This document shows positions 28,602 through 39,436 of a stretch of 64,000 nucleotides of DNA, piece after piece. Location: contig JACIYN010000018.1 in assembly GCA_014359885.1 (NCBI GenBank), forward strand, positions 1 through 64,000, given 5' to 3'. The notes below the pieces were generated by a model that searched no databases, had not been told where the DNA came from, and saw only the letters and a list, made by a program, of their open reading frames with translations. Source of the stretch: Desulfacinum sp. Its GTDB lineage: Bacteria > Desulfobacterota > Syntrophobacteria > Syntrophobacterales > DSM-9756. Position numbers and translations under genes: made by a program. Each line of letters opens with the position of its first letter. The stretch's first letter is position 1.

Positions 28602-29561
28602 TTGGACGAGTTGCGGCGGTTGTGGAAAGAGCGAAACAGCCTGGGCCTTGGCTGGCCCAATCCGTTCGTGACGCCGGCCTGGATCGACGCCTGGAAGAAA
28701 ACCCTGGGAACGGATGCGGAGATCTTCACGGTTTCGGCCCGGGAGGGGAAATCCCTCTGCGGCGTCCTGCCCCTCATGAAGGCGGGAAACGAGGCGCGCT
28801 TTGCCGGGGATCCGGACGTGTTCGACTATTTTGACGCCGTGGCGGTTCCGGGGCAAGAGATGAAGACCGCGTCGCTATTGCTGGAAGCGGCACGGCGGGA
28901 AGGCATTGGAATCCTGGACCTGGGGCCGGTTCGCCCGGAATCCTTCGTCCACACCCACCTGGCCGAAACGGCGCGCCGGCAAGGTTTGCAGGTTTCCGTT
29001 GAGCCGATAGCCGTCACCGTGGAGATGGACCTTCCGGACACCTGGGATGCCTATCTCCAAAGTCTTTCCGGAAAGCAGCGCCATGAAGTGCGCCGAAAAC
29101 TCCGCCGTTTCCAAGAGGCCGGAGCGACCGCCTTTCGCCTCCACACCCATCCGGAGGACGTGGAGCGGGCCCTTCCCGTCTTCTTTCAGCTATTCAAGAG
29201 CAACCGAAAGGACAAGGCCGGGTTTCTCACGCCGCCCATGCGCGCCTATTTCGAAGAGCTGTGCCGCGCCCTGAGCCGGGAGGGCATGGTGCGCCTTTCG
29301 GTGCTGGAGCTCAACGGCGATCCCGTGGCCGCCACCCTTTGTTTTGATGACGGCCGCACCATCTACCTGTATAACAACGGCTACGATGCGGCCTACGGCG
29401 CCGTGAGCGCGGGGCTGGTGAGCAAGGTCTTCACCATCCGGGACGCCGTGGAACTGGGACGCAGGCGCTACGATTTCCTCCGGGGCGACGAAATCTACAA
29501 GTTCCGACTGGGAGGTCGGGAAATCCAACTGGTTCGGGTTCGAATCCACCTGCTCGGCTGA
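28602..29561 (+). CDS. CelD/BioF2-like GNAT acyltransferase
   Basis: QRHEVRRKLRRF; VLELNGDPVAATLCFDDGRTIYLYNNGYD; YDFLRGDEIYKFRLGG. TTG start chosen; the track ATG at 28467 lies in repeat-like DNA. Confidence 0.82.
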   Translation: MDELRRLWKERNSLGLGWPNPFVTPAWIDAWKKTLGTDAEIFTVSAREGKSLCGVLPLMKAGNEARFAGDPDVFDYFDAVAVPGQEMKTASLLLEAARREGIGILDLGPVRPESFVHTHLAETARRQGLQVSVEPIAVTVEMDLPDTWDAYLQSLSGKQRHEVRRKLRRFQEAGATAFRLHTHPEDVERALPVFFQLFKSNRKDKAGFLTPPMRAYFEELCRALSREGMVRLSVLELNGDPVAATLCFDDGRTIYLYNNGYDAAYGAVSAGLVSKVFTIRDAVELGRRRYDFLRGDEIYKFRLGGREIQLVRVRIHLLG

Positions 29562-29587
29562 ACGTTTGAGGCTGTTACGACAGGGAG

Positions 29588-30940
29588 ATGCACGGGAACG
29601 GAAAAATGAGGGATTCGGAGAAGGATAGCGGCGGCGGAAGGCTGCACATCGCTCTGATCTGCGCCCATTCGAGCCCCACGGGGCCCCTGGGGCGCCGGGA
29701 CACGGGCGGGATGAGCGTCTATATCCGGGAGATCTCCCGAGCCCTGGCCTGCCTGGGACACGATGTGGATATTTTTGCCGGGACCACGGCCCCGGAAGGG
29801 GCCCCTTCGAAGGTTGTCCGCCCGGCTCCCACCGCCCAGGGTTCCCGAACGGGTGGCTCCGTGCGCGGCATCCGGGTCCCTGCGCCCCCCGCCCATGGAA
29901 ACGACCCGGACCGGGTCCGCAAGATCGCCGACCGTTTCGCCGAAGCCGTCTTCCGCCACAGCCTGCGCCAGCGGCCCTACGATGTGATCTTCAGCCACTA
30001 CTGGGTTTCCGCCCTGGCGGGCCTTCAGGCCTCCCAACGGCTCCAGGCGCCCCACGCCGTCATGTTCCACACTCTGAGTGAGCTGAAGCGACGGGCGCTG
30101 GGGAAAAGCGTGGATTCTCCCTGCAGGCTGTGCGCGGAAAGGCGCATCGCCCGCAAAAGCACCCGCGTGATCGCCGCCACGAATCGGGAGCGGGAGGCCC
30201 TGCGGGAAGAGTACGGGGTTTCGGAGGACCGCACGGTGGTCATCCCCTGCGGCGTGGACGAACGCCTTTTCCGGCCTCTGGACCGGCCGGCCTGCCGCCG
30301 GCGCTTGAACCTAAAGCCCGAGGAGGCCGTCCTTCTCTTCGTCGGGAGGTTCGACCCGATCAAGGGCCTGGAGCGACTCTTCCGGGCGGTGGGGCTTGTG
30401 GATTCCCCCCGACCCATCCGGCTCCTGGTGGTGGGGGGAGATCCCGAGGAAGACGGTTCCTCCTGGCAGGAGATGACGCATCGGGCGGAGGAGCTGGCCC
30501 CGGGTCGCCGTATCTCCTTTCTCGGACGGGTGGAACAGGAAGATCTTCCCCTCTACTACAACGCCGCGGACCTCTTCGTGGTCTCGTCCTTCTACGAGAG
30601 CTTCGGGCTGGCCATCCTGGAGGCCATGGCCTGCGGCACTCCCGTGGTGGGACCGCCCGTGGGCGTGCTGCGGGAGATCCCCCAAGAAAGCGGAGCCGCC
30701 CTGCTCACACCGGATAACGCCCCGGAATCTTTGGCGCGGGGCATCCGCCGGGGACTGGCGGGCCTGACGGTCGTCCCGGACCGGGAGCGCATCCGGGCGA
30801 CAGCCGTGGCCTACCGGTGGCGGGAAGCCGCCCGAAGGCTGGAAGCCTGCTTTTATGAAATGAAGGAGGAAGCCTCGGTCCCGTGGACGGGCGAGGCACC
30901 GGAACATGATTTAAATCTTCCCCAGGTGGGATGGCAGTGA
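29588..30940 (+). CDS. GT4 glycosyltransferase, MshA/sucrose-synthase-like
   Basis: HSSPTGPLGRRDTGGMSVYIREISRALACLGHDVDIF; VIPCGVDERLFRP; LLFVGRFDPIKGLERL; SFYESFGLAILEAMACGTPVVG. Confidence 0.9.
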   Translation: MHGNGKMRDSEKDSGGGRLHIALICAHSSPTGPLGRRDTGGMSVYIREISRALACLGHDVDIFAGTTAPEGAPSKVVRPAPTAQGSRTGGSVRGIRVPAPPAHGNDPDRVRKIADRFAEAVFRHSLRQRPYDVIFSHYWVSALAGLQASQRLQAPHAVMFHTLSELKRRALGKSVDSPCRLCAERRIARKSTRVIAATNREREALREEYGVSEDRTVVIPCGVDERLFRPLDRPACRRRLNLKPEEAVLLFVGRFDPIKGLERLFRAVGLVDSPRPIRLLVVGGDPEEDGSSWQEMTHRAEELAPGRRISFLGRVEQEDLPLYYNAADLFVVSSFYESFGLAILEAMACGTPVVGPPVGVLREIPQESGAALLTPDNAPESLARGIRRGLAGLTVVPDRERIRATAVAYRWREAARRLEACFYEMKEEASVPWTGEAPEHDLNLPQVGWQ

Positions 30941-30958
30941 GACGCAGAGGAACCGACG

Positions 30959-31654
30959 ATGATGGAACCTGTTGACGTGCTGGTGATTGCCGCTCATCCC
31001 GACGATCCCGACTTCGGGGCGGCGGGAACCATTGCCCGAATGACCCGGGAAGGAAAGACGGTCGCTTACGTGATTTGCACGGACGGGGAAAAGGGAACCA
31101 GCGATCGGAACATGGACCCCGCCGAGCTGGCGCGGATGCGACAAAAGGAGCAGCGGGCCGCTGCGGACACCCTGGGGGTGGGGCCGGTGATCTTCTTGCA
31201 CCATCCGGACCAAGGCCTGGAAGACACCCCGGAATTCCGGAAGGAACTGGTGCGCTGGATCCGCACCTTCCGCCCCCGGCTGGTGCTCTCTTCCGACCCC
31301 TACCGCCGGTACCTCTGGCACCGGGACCATCGGATCGTGGGCCAGGTGGTCATGGACGCCCTCTTCCCCTACGCCCGGGACCATCTGGCCTACCCGGACC
31401 TACTGGCCGAAGGCCTGGAACCCCACAAGGTGCGGGAGGTGTGGTTCTGGGCGGCGGAAGACATCAACCACCGGGTGGACATCTCCGATCTGTTCGAAAC
31501 CAAGATCGCCGCCCTGCAGTGCCACGCCAGCCAGTGGAACCAGCATCCCGTGGCGGACATCCGAAAGTGGGTGGAAGACCGGTGTCGCAGGCTGGCGGAG
31601 GGCACGCCCTACACCTATGCGGAAGGATTTCACCGCGTGGTGCTTCCGGAATAG
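30959..31654 (+). CDS. PIG-L/LmbE-family deacetylase
   Basis: VLVIAAHPDDPDFGAAGTIARM; CTDGEKGTSD; LWHRDHRIVG. Confidence 0.92.
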   Translation: MMEPVDVLVIAAHPDDPDFGAAGTIARMTREGKTVAYVICTDGEKGTSDRNMDPAELARMRQKEQRAAADTLGVGPVIFLHHPDQGLEDTPEFRKELVRWIRTFRPRLVLSSDPYRRYLWHRDHRIVGQVVMDALFPYARDHLAYPDLLAEGLEPHKVREVWFWAAEDINHRVDISDLFETKIAALQCHASQWNQHPVADIRKWVEDRCRRLAEGTPYTYAEGFHRVVLPE

Positions 31655-31670
31655 GGGGCCAAGCCCCGTT

Positions 31671-32282
31671 TCAGCGGCCCCAGTCCACGTCTCCGCAGAG
31701 ATCTTCCGGAAGGCCCCGTGCCAGAAAGGCCCGGGCGGCATCCCGTTCCATGCCCACGTTGGTGGGCGGGCCGTGGCCGGGAAGGACCAGGGTGCTCACG
31801 GGAAGGACGAAGATCTTTTCTTCCAGGGATTGGAGGATCCGGCGAAAGGCGGCGGGGCTGTCCGTGTGCCCGGGGCCTCGCGGAAAAAGGGTGTCGCCGG
31901 AAAAGAGGACGTTTCCGCTGTGAAGGCAGAGGCTCCCCGGCGTGTGGCCCGGAGTGTGGAGAACCCGCACGGTGAGGGATCCCACGGAAAGGGAGTCGCC
32001 GTCCTCAAGCGGCTTCAGGCCGGAGACGGGAACGCGGGGGGCGTCTTCCCCATGGCAGAAGACCGGGACGGACAGCGCGTGGACCAGTTCCTCCAGGCCC
32101 TCCGTGTGGTCCCCGTGTCCGTGGGTGAGCACCACCGCCTTGGGAAGAACATCCTCCAGGGCCGCCAGGATCCCCCGGGGCGCGTCGAGGAGAAGCGTCT
32201 CACCGGTTTCGCGGCAAACCAGGCCGTAGGCGTTCACCTGGTAAGGCCCCAGAACGAAGCGCAAAACCCTCATCTCCCCCAT
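31671..32282 (-). CDS. MBL-fold metallo-hydrolase (glyoxalase II-like)
   Basis: VVLTHGHGDHTEGLEELV; LHTPGHTPGSLCLHSGNVLFSGDTLF; LVLPGHGPPT. Confidence 0.9.
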   Translation of the reverse strand: MGEMRVLRFVLGPYQVNAYGLVCRETGETLLLDAPRGILAALEDVLPKAVVLTHGHGDHTEGLEELVHALSVPVFCHGEDAPRVPVSGLKPLEDGDSLSVGSLTVRVLHTPGHTPGSLCLHSGNVLFSGDTLFPRGPGHTDSPAAFRRILQSLEEKIFVLPVSTLVLPGHGPPTNVGMERDAARAFLARGLPEDLCGDVDWGR

Positions 32283-32467
32283 GGTCAGCAGGACCGGGTC
32301 CGATGCCGCCACGCCGTCACCTCCCCTTGGGTTTTCGTGTTTTTGCCCTTTTTCGACCACACCATCCCCTAAGGCCCCTTCGCTCCGTGCCGGGACAACC
32401 CAACCAGCACGTCAAGCCCCCCACCCCGCCTGGATGAAAGAGCCTGCACCTGGCTATTGTCCGCCCT

Positions 32468-32557
32468 ATGGGAGCGCCGCAAAGCGCGATGAGCTGTGGC
32501 GGCCGCACCTCCATGGAGTGACCGGCCTCCCGTTTCGCGGCTTTCGCCACTCCCACA
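32468..32557 (+). repeat. Paired-stem repeat family R2
   Basis: atgggagcgccgcaaagcgcgatgag...tttcgcggctttcgccactcccac. Confidence 0.75.
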
Positions 32558-32645
32558 CCTCGTTCACGCCCATGGCCGCCCCTTGGCCTTCCTTGCCCGT
32601 TTTTCACACCAACAAACAATAAAACGCCCCTTTGGGAAGCAGACC

Positions 32646-32679
32646 ACTGTAGGGGCGAATGATCATTCGCCCCTACAGT
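32646..32679. repeat. REP-like palindrome R1, fully self-complementary 34-mer
   Basis: actgtaggggcgaatgatcattcgcccctacagt. Confidence 0.93.
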
Positions 32680-32867
32680 CCCTCTGCACGGACGGTGTCA
32701 GATCGCTTTTCATAAAAAGAGAGGGCCCCGATACGGCCTTTTACCGGAAATGCGGGCATACCGTCCGCACCCTCGGCGGGCCGAAGGCCCGCACTCCCGG
32801 GGAACACATAGACCTTCTCTACTCTTTACAGCCCTTCAGCAATGCATTCCCCCTTTACGGAATGCGT

Positions 32868-34625
32868 TTACACGTTCTCGTCCATGAAGGGCAGGCCGTC
32901 CAGGGTCGGGGCGAGATCCTGAAGGATCTTTTCCACGGCTGCGGCAAGCTCTTCGCGGCGGAAGAAATGAACCTCGCCGGTTTGGCGCACCTTCACCTCG
33001 AAGGTGCCCTGCTTGAGGCCGCGCTGGCTCACCACCACCCGCACGGGGATGCCCAGAAGATCGGCGTCCTTGAGCTTCACGCCCGGCGATTCGTCCCGGT
33101 CGTCGTAGATCACTTCCCACCGCCGGCCCAACTCCCGGTAGAGATCCTCGGCCGTGGCGTCCACATCGGCCTTCTTGCCCAGCGTGGAAATCACCACCTG
33201 GAACGGGGCGATGCTCACCGGCCAGATGATGCCCGCCTCGTCGTGCCAGCGCTCCACCACGGAAGCCATGAGCCGTTCCACACCGATCCCGTAGCAGCCC
33301 ATGACCACCCGGCGGTTTTCCCCCTCGGCGTCCAGGAAGGTCACATCCATGGTGTCGGGGGCCGTGTACTTGGTGCCCAGCTTGAACGTGTGGCCCAGCT
33401 CGATGCCCCGCCGGATCTCCAGGGTTCCCGTGCCGCACTGGGCGCACCCGTCCCCGTGGCGGACCTCGGCGATGTCGGCCCGGTCCGTAATGGTGAAATC
33501 TCGGCCCGCCACCACGTTTTTGAGGTGCACGTCCACGTCGTTTCCGCCCGCCACGTAGAGGGTGCGATCGCCCACGGACGTGTCCACCACCACGCGGATC
33601 TTTTTGCCGTCCAGGCCCACGGGGGAGAGGAACCCGCCGTGCAGTCCTTCCTTTTCCAGCGCCTCTTCGGACGCCATGTCCAGGTGGACCGCCTTCAGGT
33701 GGTTGGCCAGCTTGGTGGAAGACACGTTGAAATCCCCCCGCACCACGGCCAGCACCAGCTCACCGTCCGCTTCGTAGGCCACGGTTTTGAGGAAATGATC
33801 CTCGGAGGTGCCGAAAAAGTCCATGAGCTGGGCGATGGTCCTGACCCCCGGCGTGGCCACCCGCTCCATGGCCGGAGGATCCGCCGGCAGGTCGTCCACG
33901 GCGGGCTTGACGCCCACGGCCTTTTCCGTGTTGGCCCGGTAGCCGCACGCCGCGCACACCACGAACTGGTCTTCGCCGTGGGGCGACTCCAGCATGAACT
34001 CGTGGGATCCAGTCCCTCCCATGATGCCCGTGTCCGCCTCGATGGGCACGGCCTGGAGGCCGCAGCGGGCGAAAACGCGAAGATAGGCGTTGTAGATGCG
34101 CGGATAGTAGCGGTCCAGGTCCTGGAAGTCGGGATGGAAGCTGTAGGCGTCCTTCATCTGGAATTCACGTACCCGCAGGAGTCCCGCGCGGGGGCGGGCT
34201 TCGTCGCGGATCTTCGTCTGGATCTGGTAGAGCATCACCGGAAGATCCCGGTAGGAGCGCAGGAATTTCTTGGCGATGTCGGTGATGATCTCCTCGTGGG
34301 TCATGGCCAGGACGAATTCGCGGTTTCGCCGATCGCGAATGCGGAAGAGCTCCGGTCCGATGTCGTAGTAGCGCTTGGTGGCCTTCCACAGCTCCGCAGG
34401 GTTCAGCACCGGCATGGTCACTTCCATCCCGTCGATGCCGTCCATCTCCTCGCGGATGATCTTCTTCACCTTTTCCGCCACCCGGTGCCCCAGAGGAAGG
34501 AGCGAATAGATGCCCGCCGCCGCCGGATAGATGTAGGACCCCCGAAGCAGCAGGATGTGGGACGGGGTTTCCGCCTCCTTGGGAACCTCGAAGAGCGTGT
34601 GCACAAAATACCTGCTGTAGCGCAT
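32868..34625 (-). CDS. proS: Prolyl-tRNA synthetase
   Basis: 585 aa; [79 protein letters not shown]. Confidence 0.96.
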   Translation of the reverse strand: MRYSRYFVHTLFEVPKEAETPSHILLLRGSYIYPAAAGIYSLLPLGHRVAEKVKKIIREEMDGIDGMEVTMPVLNPAELWKATKRYYDIGPELFRIRDRRNREFVLAMTHEEIITDIAKKFLRSYRDLPVMLYQIQTKIRDEARPRAGLLRVREFQMKDAYSFHPDFQDLDRYYPRIYNAYLRVFARCGLQAVPIEADTGIMGGTGSHEFMLESPHGEDQFVVCAACGYRANTEKAVGVKPAVDDLPADPPAMERVATPGVRTIAQLMDFFGTSEDHFLKTVAYEADGELVLAVVRGDFNVSSTKLANHLKAVHLDMASEEALEKEGLHGGFLSPVGLDGKKIRVVVDTSVGDRTLYVAGGNDVDVHLKNVVAGRDFTITDRADIAEVRHGDGCAQCGTGTLEIRRGIELGHTFKLGTKYTAPDTMDVTFLDAEGENRRVVMGCYGIGVERLMASVVERWHDEAGIIWPVSIAPFQVVISTLGKKADVDATAEDLYRELGRRWEVIYDDRDESPGVKLKDADLLGIPVRVVVSQRGLKQGTFEVKVRQTGEVHFFRREELAAAVEKILQDLAPTLDGLPFMDENV

Positions 34626-34824
34626 GGACCGGACCTCCTCCTTGGCTGTCGATGGACTTTTCGTTAGTTATTAAGGCGTTAGACCTTACCACGGGCGCGG
34701 CTCCGCCACAACCGGAAATCGCCCTTTCCGAAAAGCCCTTGGCCCCTTCGGCCCGGCCTGCTATGAAGAAGCCCTTCGGTCGCAGCCCGGCCGAAAGAAT
34801 CCCCATGAAGGAGACGAGAGCACC

Positions 34825-35781
34825 ATGAGCGATCGAGAGTCCAGGCGCCATCCGGGCGGGGAGGAAGGCCATTCGCCCGCCTTGTGGAATATCGAGCAGT
34901 TTCGGGAAAACGTCTTTCGCTACGCCGAAGAACTCACGGACGACCCGGACAACCCCGTGCCCAAGGAACGGGTGCTTCTGCAGCTGGACCGGGATCCCGA
35001 GTTTCAGACGATCCTGCAGAAGTGGCACAGGCTGTGCGGAGCGGAAAAGGTGCGGGATTGGAAGCGGGTGTTGGAGCTGGCGGAAACCCACGCCCGGGAG
35101 ATTCTGCCCAGTTGCCTCATGTGCGGGGAGTGCTGCCGCCGCGGAAGCCCCACCCTGCACGTGGAAGATTTAAGCCTGCTGCGGGAGGGGAAGATCCCCT
35201 GGGACGCCCTTTACACGCTTCGGCGCGGAGAGCCGGTCCATTCGCCCTTCAAGGACGAGCTTTTCTTCCTGCTGGACGAACGGATCAAGCTGCGGGAAAA
35301 GCCGGGCGGTCGTGAATGCCTCTTTCTGGACGGGGACACCCAGGAATGCACCATCTATGCGGAACGGCCCCTGCAGTGCCGGGCCCAGGCCTGCTGGGAT
35401 CCCAAGCCGGGGGAAGAGCTGACCGCCCAGCCTTACCTGACCCGCAGGGACATCTTCTCGGAAGTGGAGATCCTGTGGGACCTTCTGGAAGAACACGATC
35501 GGCGATGCGCCTTCGAAAAGCTCAGCGCCGCCTTCAAGGCCCTGGAGGAAACGCGGGGGCAAGCGGTGGACCAGGTGCTGGAGCTTCTGGCCTACGAGGA
35601 CCATTTCCGGAACTTCGTGGCGGAAAAACTGAGCATTCCCCGTTCCCAGATGGAACTGGTCTTCGGAAGGAGCTTTGCCGACCTGGTGCAGGTGTTCGGG
35701 TTCCGGGTGGAAACGGAAGCCGACGGCACCCGGGTGCTGGTTCCCGACGCGCCGCCGGAAAAAACGGAGAAGAGCCAATAG
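34825..35781 (+). CDS. YkgJ-family cysteine cluster protein
   Basis: CLMCGECCRRGSPTLHVEDL; GRECLFLDGDTQECTIYAERPLQCRAQAC. Confidence 0.88.
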   Translation: MSDRESRRHPGGEEGHSPALWNIEQFRENVFRYAEELTDDPDNPVPKERVLLQLDRDPEFQTILQKWHRLCGAEKVRDWKRVLELAETHAREILPSCLMCGECCRRGSPTLHVEDLSLLREGKIPWDALYTLRRGEPVHSPFKDELFFLLDERIKLREKPGGRECLFLDGDTQECTIYAERPLQCRAQACWDPKPGEELTAQPYLTRRDIFSEVEILWDLLEEHDRRCAFEKLSAAFKALEETRGQAVDQVLELLAYEDHFRNFVAEKLSIPRSQMELVFGRSFADLVQVFGFRVETEADGTRVLVPDAPPEKTEKSQ

Positions 35782-35851
35782 GACCCTTTGGGGTGGGCGT
35801 CGAATTCGCCAATTCCAGGAGGATCTCTGCGGATTTCGAGGCAACGCCCGG

Positions 35852-35883
35852 CTGTAGGGGCGAAAAATCTTTCGCCCCTACAG
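35852..35883. repeat. REP-like palindrome R1 with compensatory arm substitution
   Basis: ctgtaggggcgaaaaatctttcgcccctacag (GAAT/ATTC replaced by GAAA/TTTC). Confidence 0.92.
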
Positions 35884-35960
35884 GTTTCGGGCCTTCCGGG
35901 AAACCAGTGGGCGCAAGCGGCAACGCATGGCCCATGGCCTCCCGTAAAAGCGACCGCCCT

Positions 35961-36028
35961 CACCCCTTCCCCCTTCCCCCTTTAGCCTTTTACCTTTTAC
36001 CTTTAGCCTTTAGCCTTTCCCCTTTAAC
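35961..36028. repeat. Heptanucleotide tandem array (CCTTTAG/CCTTTTA/CCTTCCC)
   Basis: About ten 7-nt units next to the stop codon of the following minus-strand gene. Confidence 0.85.
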
Positions 36029-36029
36029 C

Positions 36030-36386
36030 TCACGAAAAAAGCGTATAACACACCTTGTCCCCCACCTTGGTGGCCTTGGCCAGCTCCAGGTGGCGCAACG
36101 TGGCGAAGTTGGCTCGGAATTCGCTCTCGTCGATCCCCAGTTCCGCCTCGATTTCTTCCAGCGGCACCGGGCCTCTTTCCTTGAGGAGCTTCAGGATCTT
36201 TTCCTGGAGTTCCGTCAGGCCCCCTTGGCCTTCGCCCGTCTTCTTGGCGCTGTAGACCGCCCAGGGATCGCACACCTTGGGGGTGGCCATGCGATCCAGG
36301 TAACAGTCCTCGCACAACGTCTGGCCGGCGTGTTCATACTGTTCGTCTCGGTTCACCGTGGCGCCGCATGCATCGCAACGTAACAT
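36030..36386 (-). CDS. Small zinc-ribbon/winged-helix protein
   Basis: MLRCDACGATV...LCEDCYLDRM then wHTH-like LTELQEKILKLLKERGPVPLEEIEAELGI. Confidence 0.65.
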   Translation of the reverse strand: MLRCDACGATVNRDEQYEHAGQTLCEDCYLDRMATPKVCDPWAVYSAKKTGEGQGGLTELQEKILKLLKERGPVPLEEIEAELGIDESEFRANFATLRHLELAKATKVGDKVCYTLFS

Positions 36387-36494
36387 GATCCTTCACCTCC
36401 CGCCTTCCGAAAGACTCAGTGGATTGATGAACGCGTTGGACCTTTTTAGAGAAGATGGTGCACGGCCCACCAAAAATCAAGGCCGCGTCCTCCT

Positions 36495-37217
36495 GTGATC
36501 GCCCCCCTTGCCTCCTGGCAAGATGAAAAACATTTCTTCAAGTCTCTTGGGGTGCGGACCGATTGTACTGGCGACTCCCTCTTTCTGACTGGAGCTCTTA
36601 TGCTAAGAAGGCGAATTTTCTTTCTTCGCATACTGAAGCGCATATTCGAACCGTTCTACACGAAGAAGAAGATGGGCCGGAGCGGGTCGGGATTGGGCAT
36701 GCCGATCGTGTGGCATGCCGTAAAGGACATGGGGGGGTTCATTGACCTGAAAAGCGAGGTGGGCCGAGGAACCGTCATCTCCCTTTACCTGCCGGAGAAG
36801 GAACCTCCTTCCCGCGAGGAACCCTCAACCGATAGGGAAACCCTCTCGGGCCGGGGGGAAAAGGTCCTCATCGTGGAAGACATGGAGGATCAACGGATTC
36901 TGGCGGAAAAGGCCTTGATAAAACTCGGCTATCAAGTCACCTCGGTGGACGACGGGGCCCGGGCCCTGGAACACCTCCAACGGGAAGCCCCGGACCTGCT
37001 CCTGCTGGATCTCATGCTGGGCAACGGGATGAGAGGGGACCAGCTTTACCGGGAAATCCTCAAAACCTATCCGAACCAGAAAGCATTGGTTGTGACCGGT
37101 TATGCGGATCATGCACGAATTGAAGAAATTCTTCGACTGGGAGCCTCGGGATGTCTCGCCAAGCCCTACACCATTGAACAGCTGGCCCGGGCCGTCCACC
37201 AGGCCTTGTACGGCTGA
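36495..37217 (+). pseudogene. Truncated hybrid histidine kinase remnant (C-terminal HATPase G-boxes plus REC domain)
   Basis: RIFEPFYTKKKMGRSGSGLGMPIVWHAVKDMGGFIDLKSEVGRGTVISLYLP then VLIVEDMEDQRILAEKAL...LLLLDLML...VVTGYAD...CLAKPY; no DHp or N-box. Confidence 0.75.
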
Positions 37218-37302
37218 AGCAAATCCCGCCCGGAAGAGGCGTGACGGCCCGGGAGGAATTGGAAAGCCCGTTGCTCCGGACCTTCCTTGTTGATGGCTGC
37301 CT

Positions 37303-37391
37303 GTGGATGCCCCATAAGGCGCGATGAGCCGGAGGCGGCGGCACCTCCATGGAACGGCCGGCCATTCCTTTCGCGGCTTTCGCCGCCCCTA
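37303..37391 (+). repeat. Paired-stem repeat family R2 (diverged)
   Basis: gtggatgccccataaggcgcgatgag...tttcgcggctttcgccgcccct. Confidence 0.6.
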
Positions 37392-37432
37392 TCGGCTCAT
37401 TCTTGCCCATGGTCGCGCGTTCGTGCCTTTTT

Positions 37433-37461
37433 CCTGTAGGGGCGGTTCGCGAACCGCCCCG
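37433..37461. repeat. R1-like palindrome with a different inner stem
   Basis: cctgtaggggcggttcgcgaaccgccccg. Confidence 0.75.
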
Positions 37462-37535
37462 ACCCACAAACCGTTGGAGCTCATGGTCGCCCGTTCGTGC
37501 TCGTTTTCGTTCAAACCTCCGGGACGCCTGCGGCA

Positions 37536-38465
37536 TCAGGGGCGTGAGCCGGCCAGCTGCTCCAGGGCCAGCATGAGGGCGTGGGTCCCCTTCTTACCGT
37601 GCCCCTGGGCTTTGACGGCCAGGTAGAGCTGATGGACCAGGGCCAGGCCGGGGAGGCACAAGCCCATGCGTTCCGCTTCCTTGAGGGCGATACCCATGTC
37701 CTTGATGAAATGCTCCACGAAAAAGCCGGGGTCGAAATTCTTCTTGAGGATGCGCGGGGCCAAGTTGTCCAGGGTCCAGCAGGCGGCCGCTCCCCGGCTG
37801 ATGGACTGAAGCATGGTTTCCAGATCCAGCCCCGCCCGGGTGCCGTAGAGGAGGCTTTCGCACACCCCGATCATGGTGCCCGCAATGACGATCTGGTTGC
37901 ACATCTTGGTGTGCTGCCCCGCACCGGCGGGTCCCTGGTAGACGATGTTCTTCCCCAGGATTCGAAACAGGGGCAGGACCACGTCCACCGCCTCCGGATC
38001 GCCGCCGATCATGATGGAAAGGGTTCCTTCCCGGGCGCCCACATCGCCTCCGGAAACGGGGGCATCCACGGCATGGACGCCCTTGGTTTGGGCGTACTTG
38101 TGGATTTCCTGAGCCAAATGGGGTTCGGTGGTGGTCATGTCCACCACCACGGTGCCTTCCCGGGCGGTTTGAAGAACGCCTTCCTTCCCCAGGTAGACTT
38201 CCCACACGTCTTCCGGAAAACCCACCATGGAGATGACCACGTGGGCTTCCCGGGCGGCCTCGGCCGGGGATTCCACCCAGCGGGCTCCCTGTTCCAGGAG
38301 GGGCACCGCCTTTTCCCGGGTACGGTTGTAGACCGCCACGGAATAGCCGGCCTTGAGAAGATGGGCGCACATGGCCGCCCCCATGACCCCTGTGCCGATC
38401 CAGCCGATCCGGGTCCATTGGGGATCGCATGCCTTGAGATTTTGGGCCTGAGCCTGTGTCATCAT
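37536..38465 (-). CDS. 3-hydroxyisobutyrate dehydrogenase-family NAD(P)-dependent oxidoreductase
   Basis: [66 protein letters not shown]. Confidence 0.93.
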   Translation of the reverse strand: MMTQAQAQNLKACDPQWTRIGWIGTGVMGAAMCAHLLKAGYSVAVYNRTREKAVPLLEQGARWVESPAEAAREAHVVISMVGFPEDVWEVYLGKEGVLQTAREGTVVVDMTTTEPHLAQEIHKYAQTKGVHAVDAPVSGGDVGAREGTLSIMIGGDPEAVDVVLPLFRILGKNIVYQGPAGAGQHTKMCNQIVIAGTMIGVCESLLYGTRAGLDLETMLQSISRGAAACWTLDNLAPRILKKNFDPGFFVEHFIKDMGIALKEAERMGLCLPGLALVHQLYLAVKAQGHGKKGTHALMLALEQLAGSRP

Positions 38466-39346
38466 GCCTCCTCCCGTTTCGTCTTTTCCGGTCGCACCCA
38501 TTCACCCACGGCCGCGTAGGGCCGGGCGATCTCCTTCAGTTCCTTCCGCCTGGCCAGGAAGGCGTCCTTCATGGTGCGAAGCCATTCCAGGTGGGCCTTG
38601 GCGTCGTCGTAGGTGAGAAAGAGCGGGTGAAGTCCCCGCCGGGTTTCCACGCGAAGCGAACCGTCTTCCCAGCCAATCGTCCCCTCGTTGCTGCAAACCA
38701 TGCAGCGGACCCGCTGCGATCCCGGCAGGGTCTCGTCTTTCGGGGGCAGAAAGCGGAAGGTGTCTCCGCCGCACAGGGGACACCGGGGCGCCGCGTCGGC
38801 GGCGGCCCCGTCGGTGAGCGCCGCCGCCAGGCGTCGGGCGCAGGCCTTGGCGGCCTCGTCCAGGAAGATTTCCCCGGGAAGCGCCCCGTAGAGCACATCG
38901 GATCCGCGGTGATCGGCCAAAATGAGCTTCAGGAAGCTGTCCACCATGAGCTTGGTGTAGCCTTCCAGGCCGGGCACTCCGGCGACGGCCGCGCCCACCG
39001 CCGGTTTTCCCCACAGGGCGTCCATGTGCGCGTAGAAACTGAGGCCCCGGTCCAGGACCCGCTTCAGGCTGGCGTTGGCCCCCAGAAAGTAGGTGGGAGC
39101 GGCCAGGGCCACGGCGTCCGCCGCGGCCAGTTCCCGCAGGAAAAGTTCCATGTCGTCTTTTTGCACGCAGCGCATCTCCCCGAACAGGCACTGGTAACAG
39201 GCGATGCACGGCCGGATGTCCAGTTCGGGCAGCCGAAGCATCCTGAGATGCCATCCGTCCGGAAGGTTTCGGAAAAGTTCCTTGATGAAAAGTTCCGAAT
39301 TTCCGTACTTTCTCGGCGACGCCACCAAGCCCAACAGCGTCTTCAT
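38462..39346 (-). CDS. Flavodoxin/NADPH-dependent FMN reductase family protein
   Basis: [55 protein letters not shown]. Confidence 0.85.
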   Translation of the reverse strand: MKTLLGLVASPRKYGNSELFIKELFRNLPDGWHLRMLRLPELDIRPCIACYQCLFGEMRCVQKDDMELFLRELAAADAVALAAPTYFLGANASLKRVLDRGLSFYAHMDALWGKPAVGAAVAGVPGLEGYTKLMVDSFLKLILADHRGSDVLYGALPGEIFLDEAAKACARRLAAALTDGAAADAAPRCPLCGGDTFRFLPPKDETLPGSQRVRCMVCSNEGTIGWEDGSLRVETRRGLHPLFLTYDDAKAHLEWLRTMKDAFLARRKELKEIARPYAAVGEWVRPEKTKREEA

Positions 39347-39365
39347 TCGTCCCTCCTTGGTTCGT

Positions 39366-39436
39366 TGACCGTGATCCGTGATCCGTGAGCCGTAATCCGT
39401 GAAATGAGTGACGGGTGATGAGTGACGGGTGACGGG
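39366..39436. repeat. Heptanucleotide tandem array (CCGTGAT to ACGGGTG)
   Basis: ccgtgat ccgtgat ccgtgag ccgtaat ccgtgaa atgagtg acgggtg atgagtg acgggtg. Confidence 0.8.

Noticed and set aside
32496-34667. 723-aa plus-strand ORF over proS
   Set aside because: Antisense to an unambiguous prolyl-tRNA synthetase; its N-terminus is encoded by intergenic repeats.
35852-35883. R1 palindromes as ordinary intrinsic terminators
   Set aside because: Stems lack a following U-tract, occur in both orientations, and one lies inside a coding sequence.
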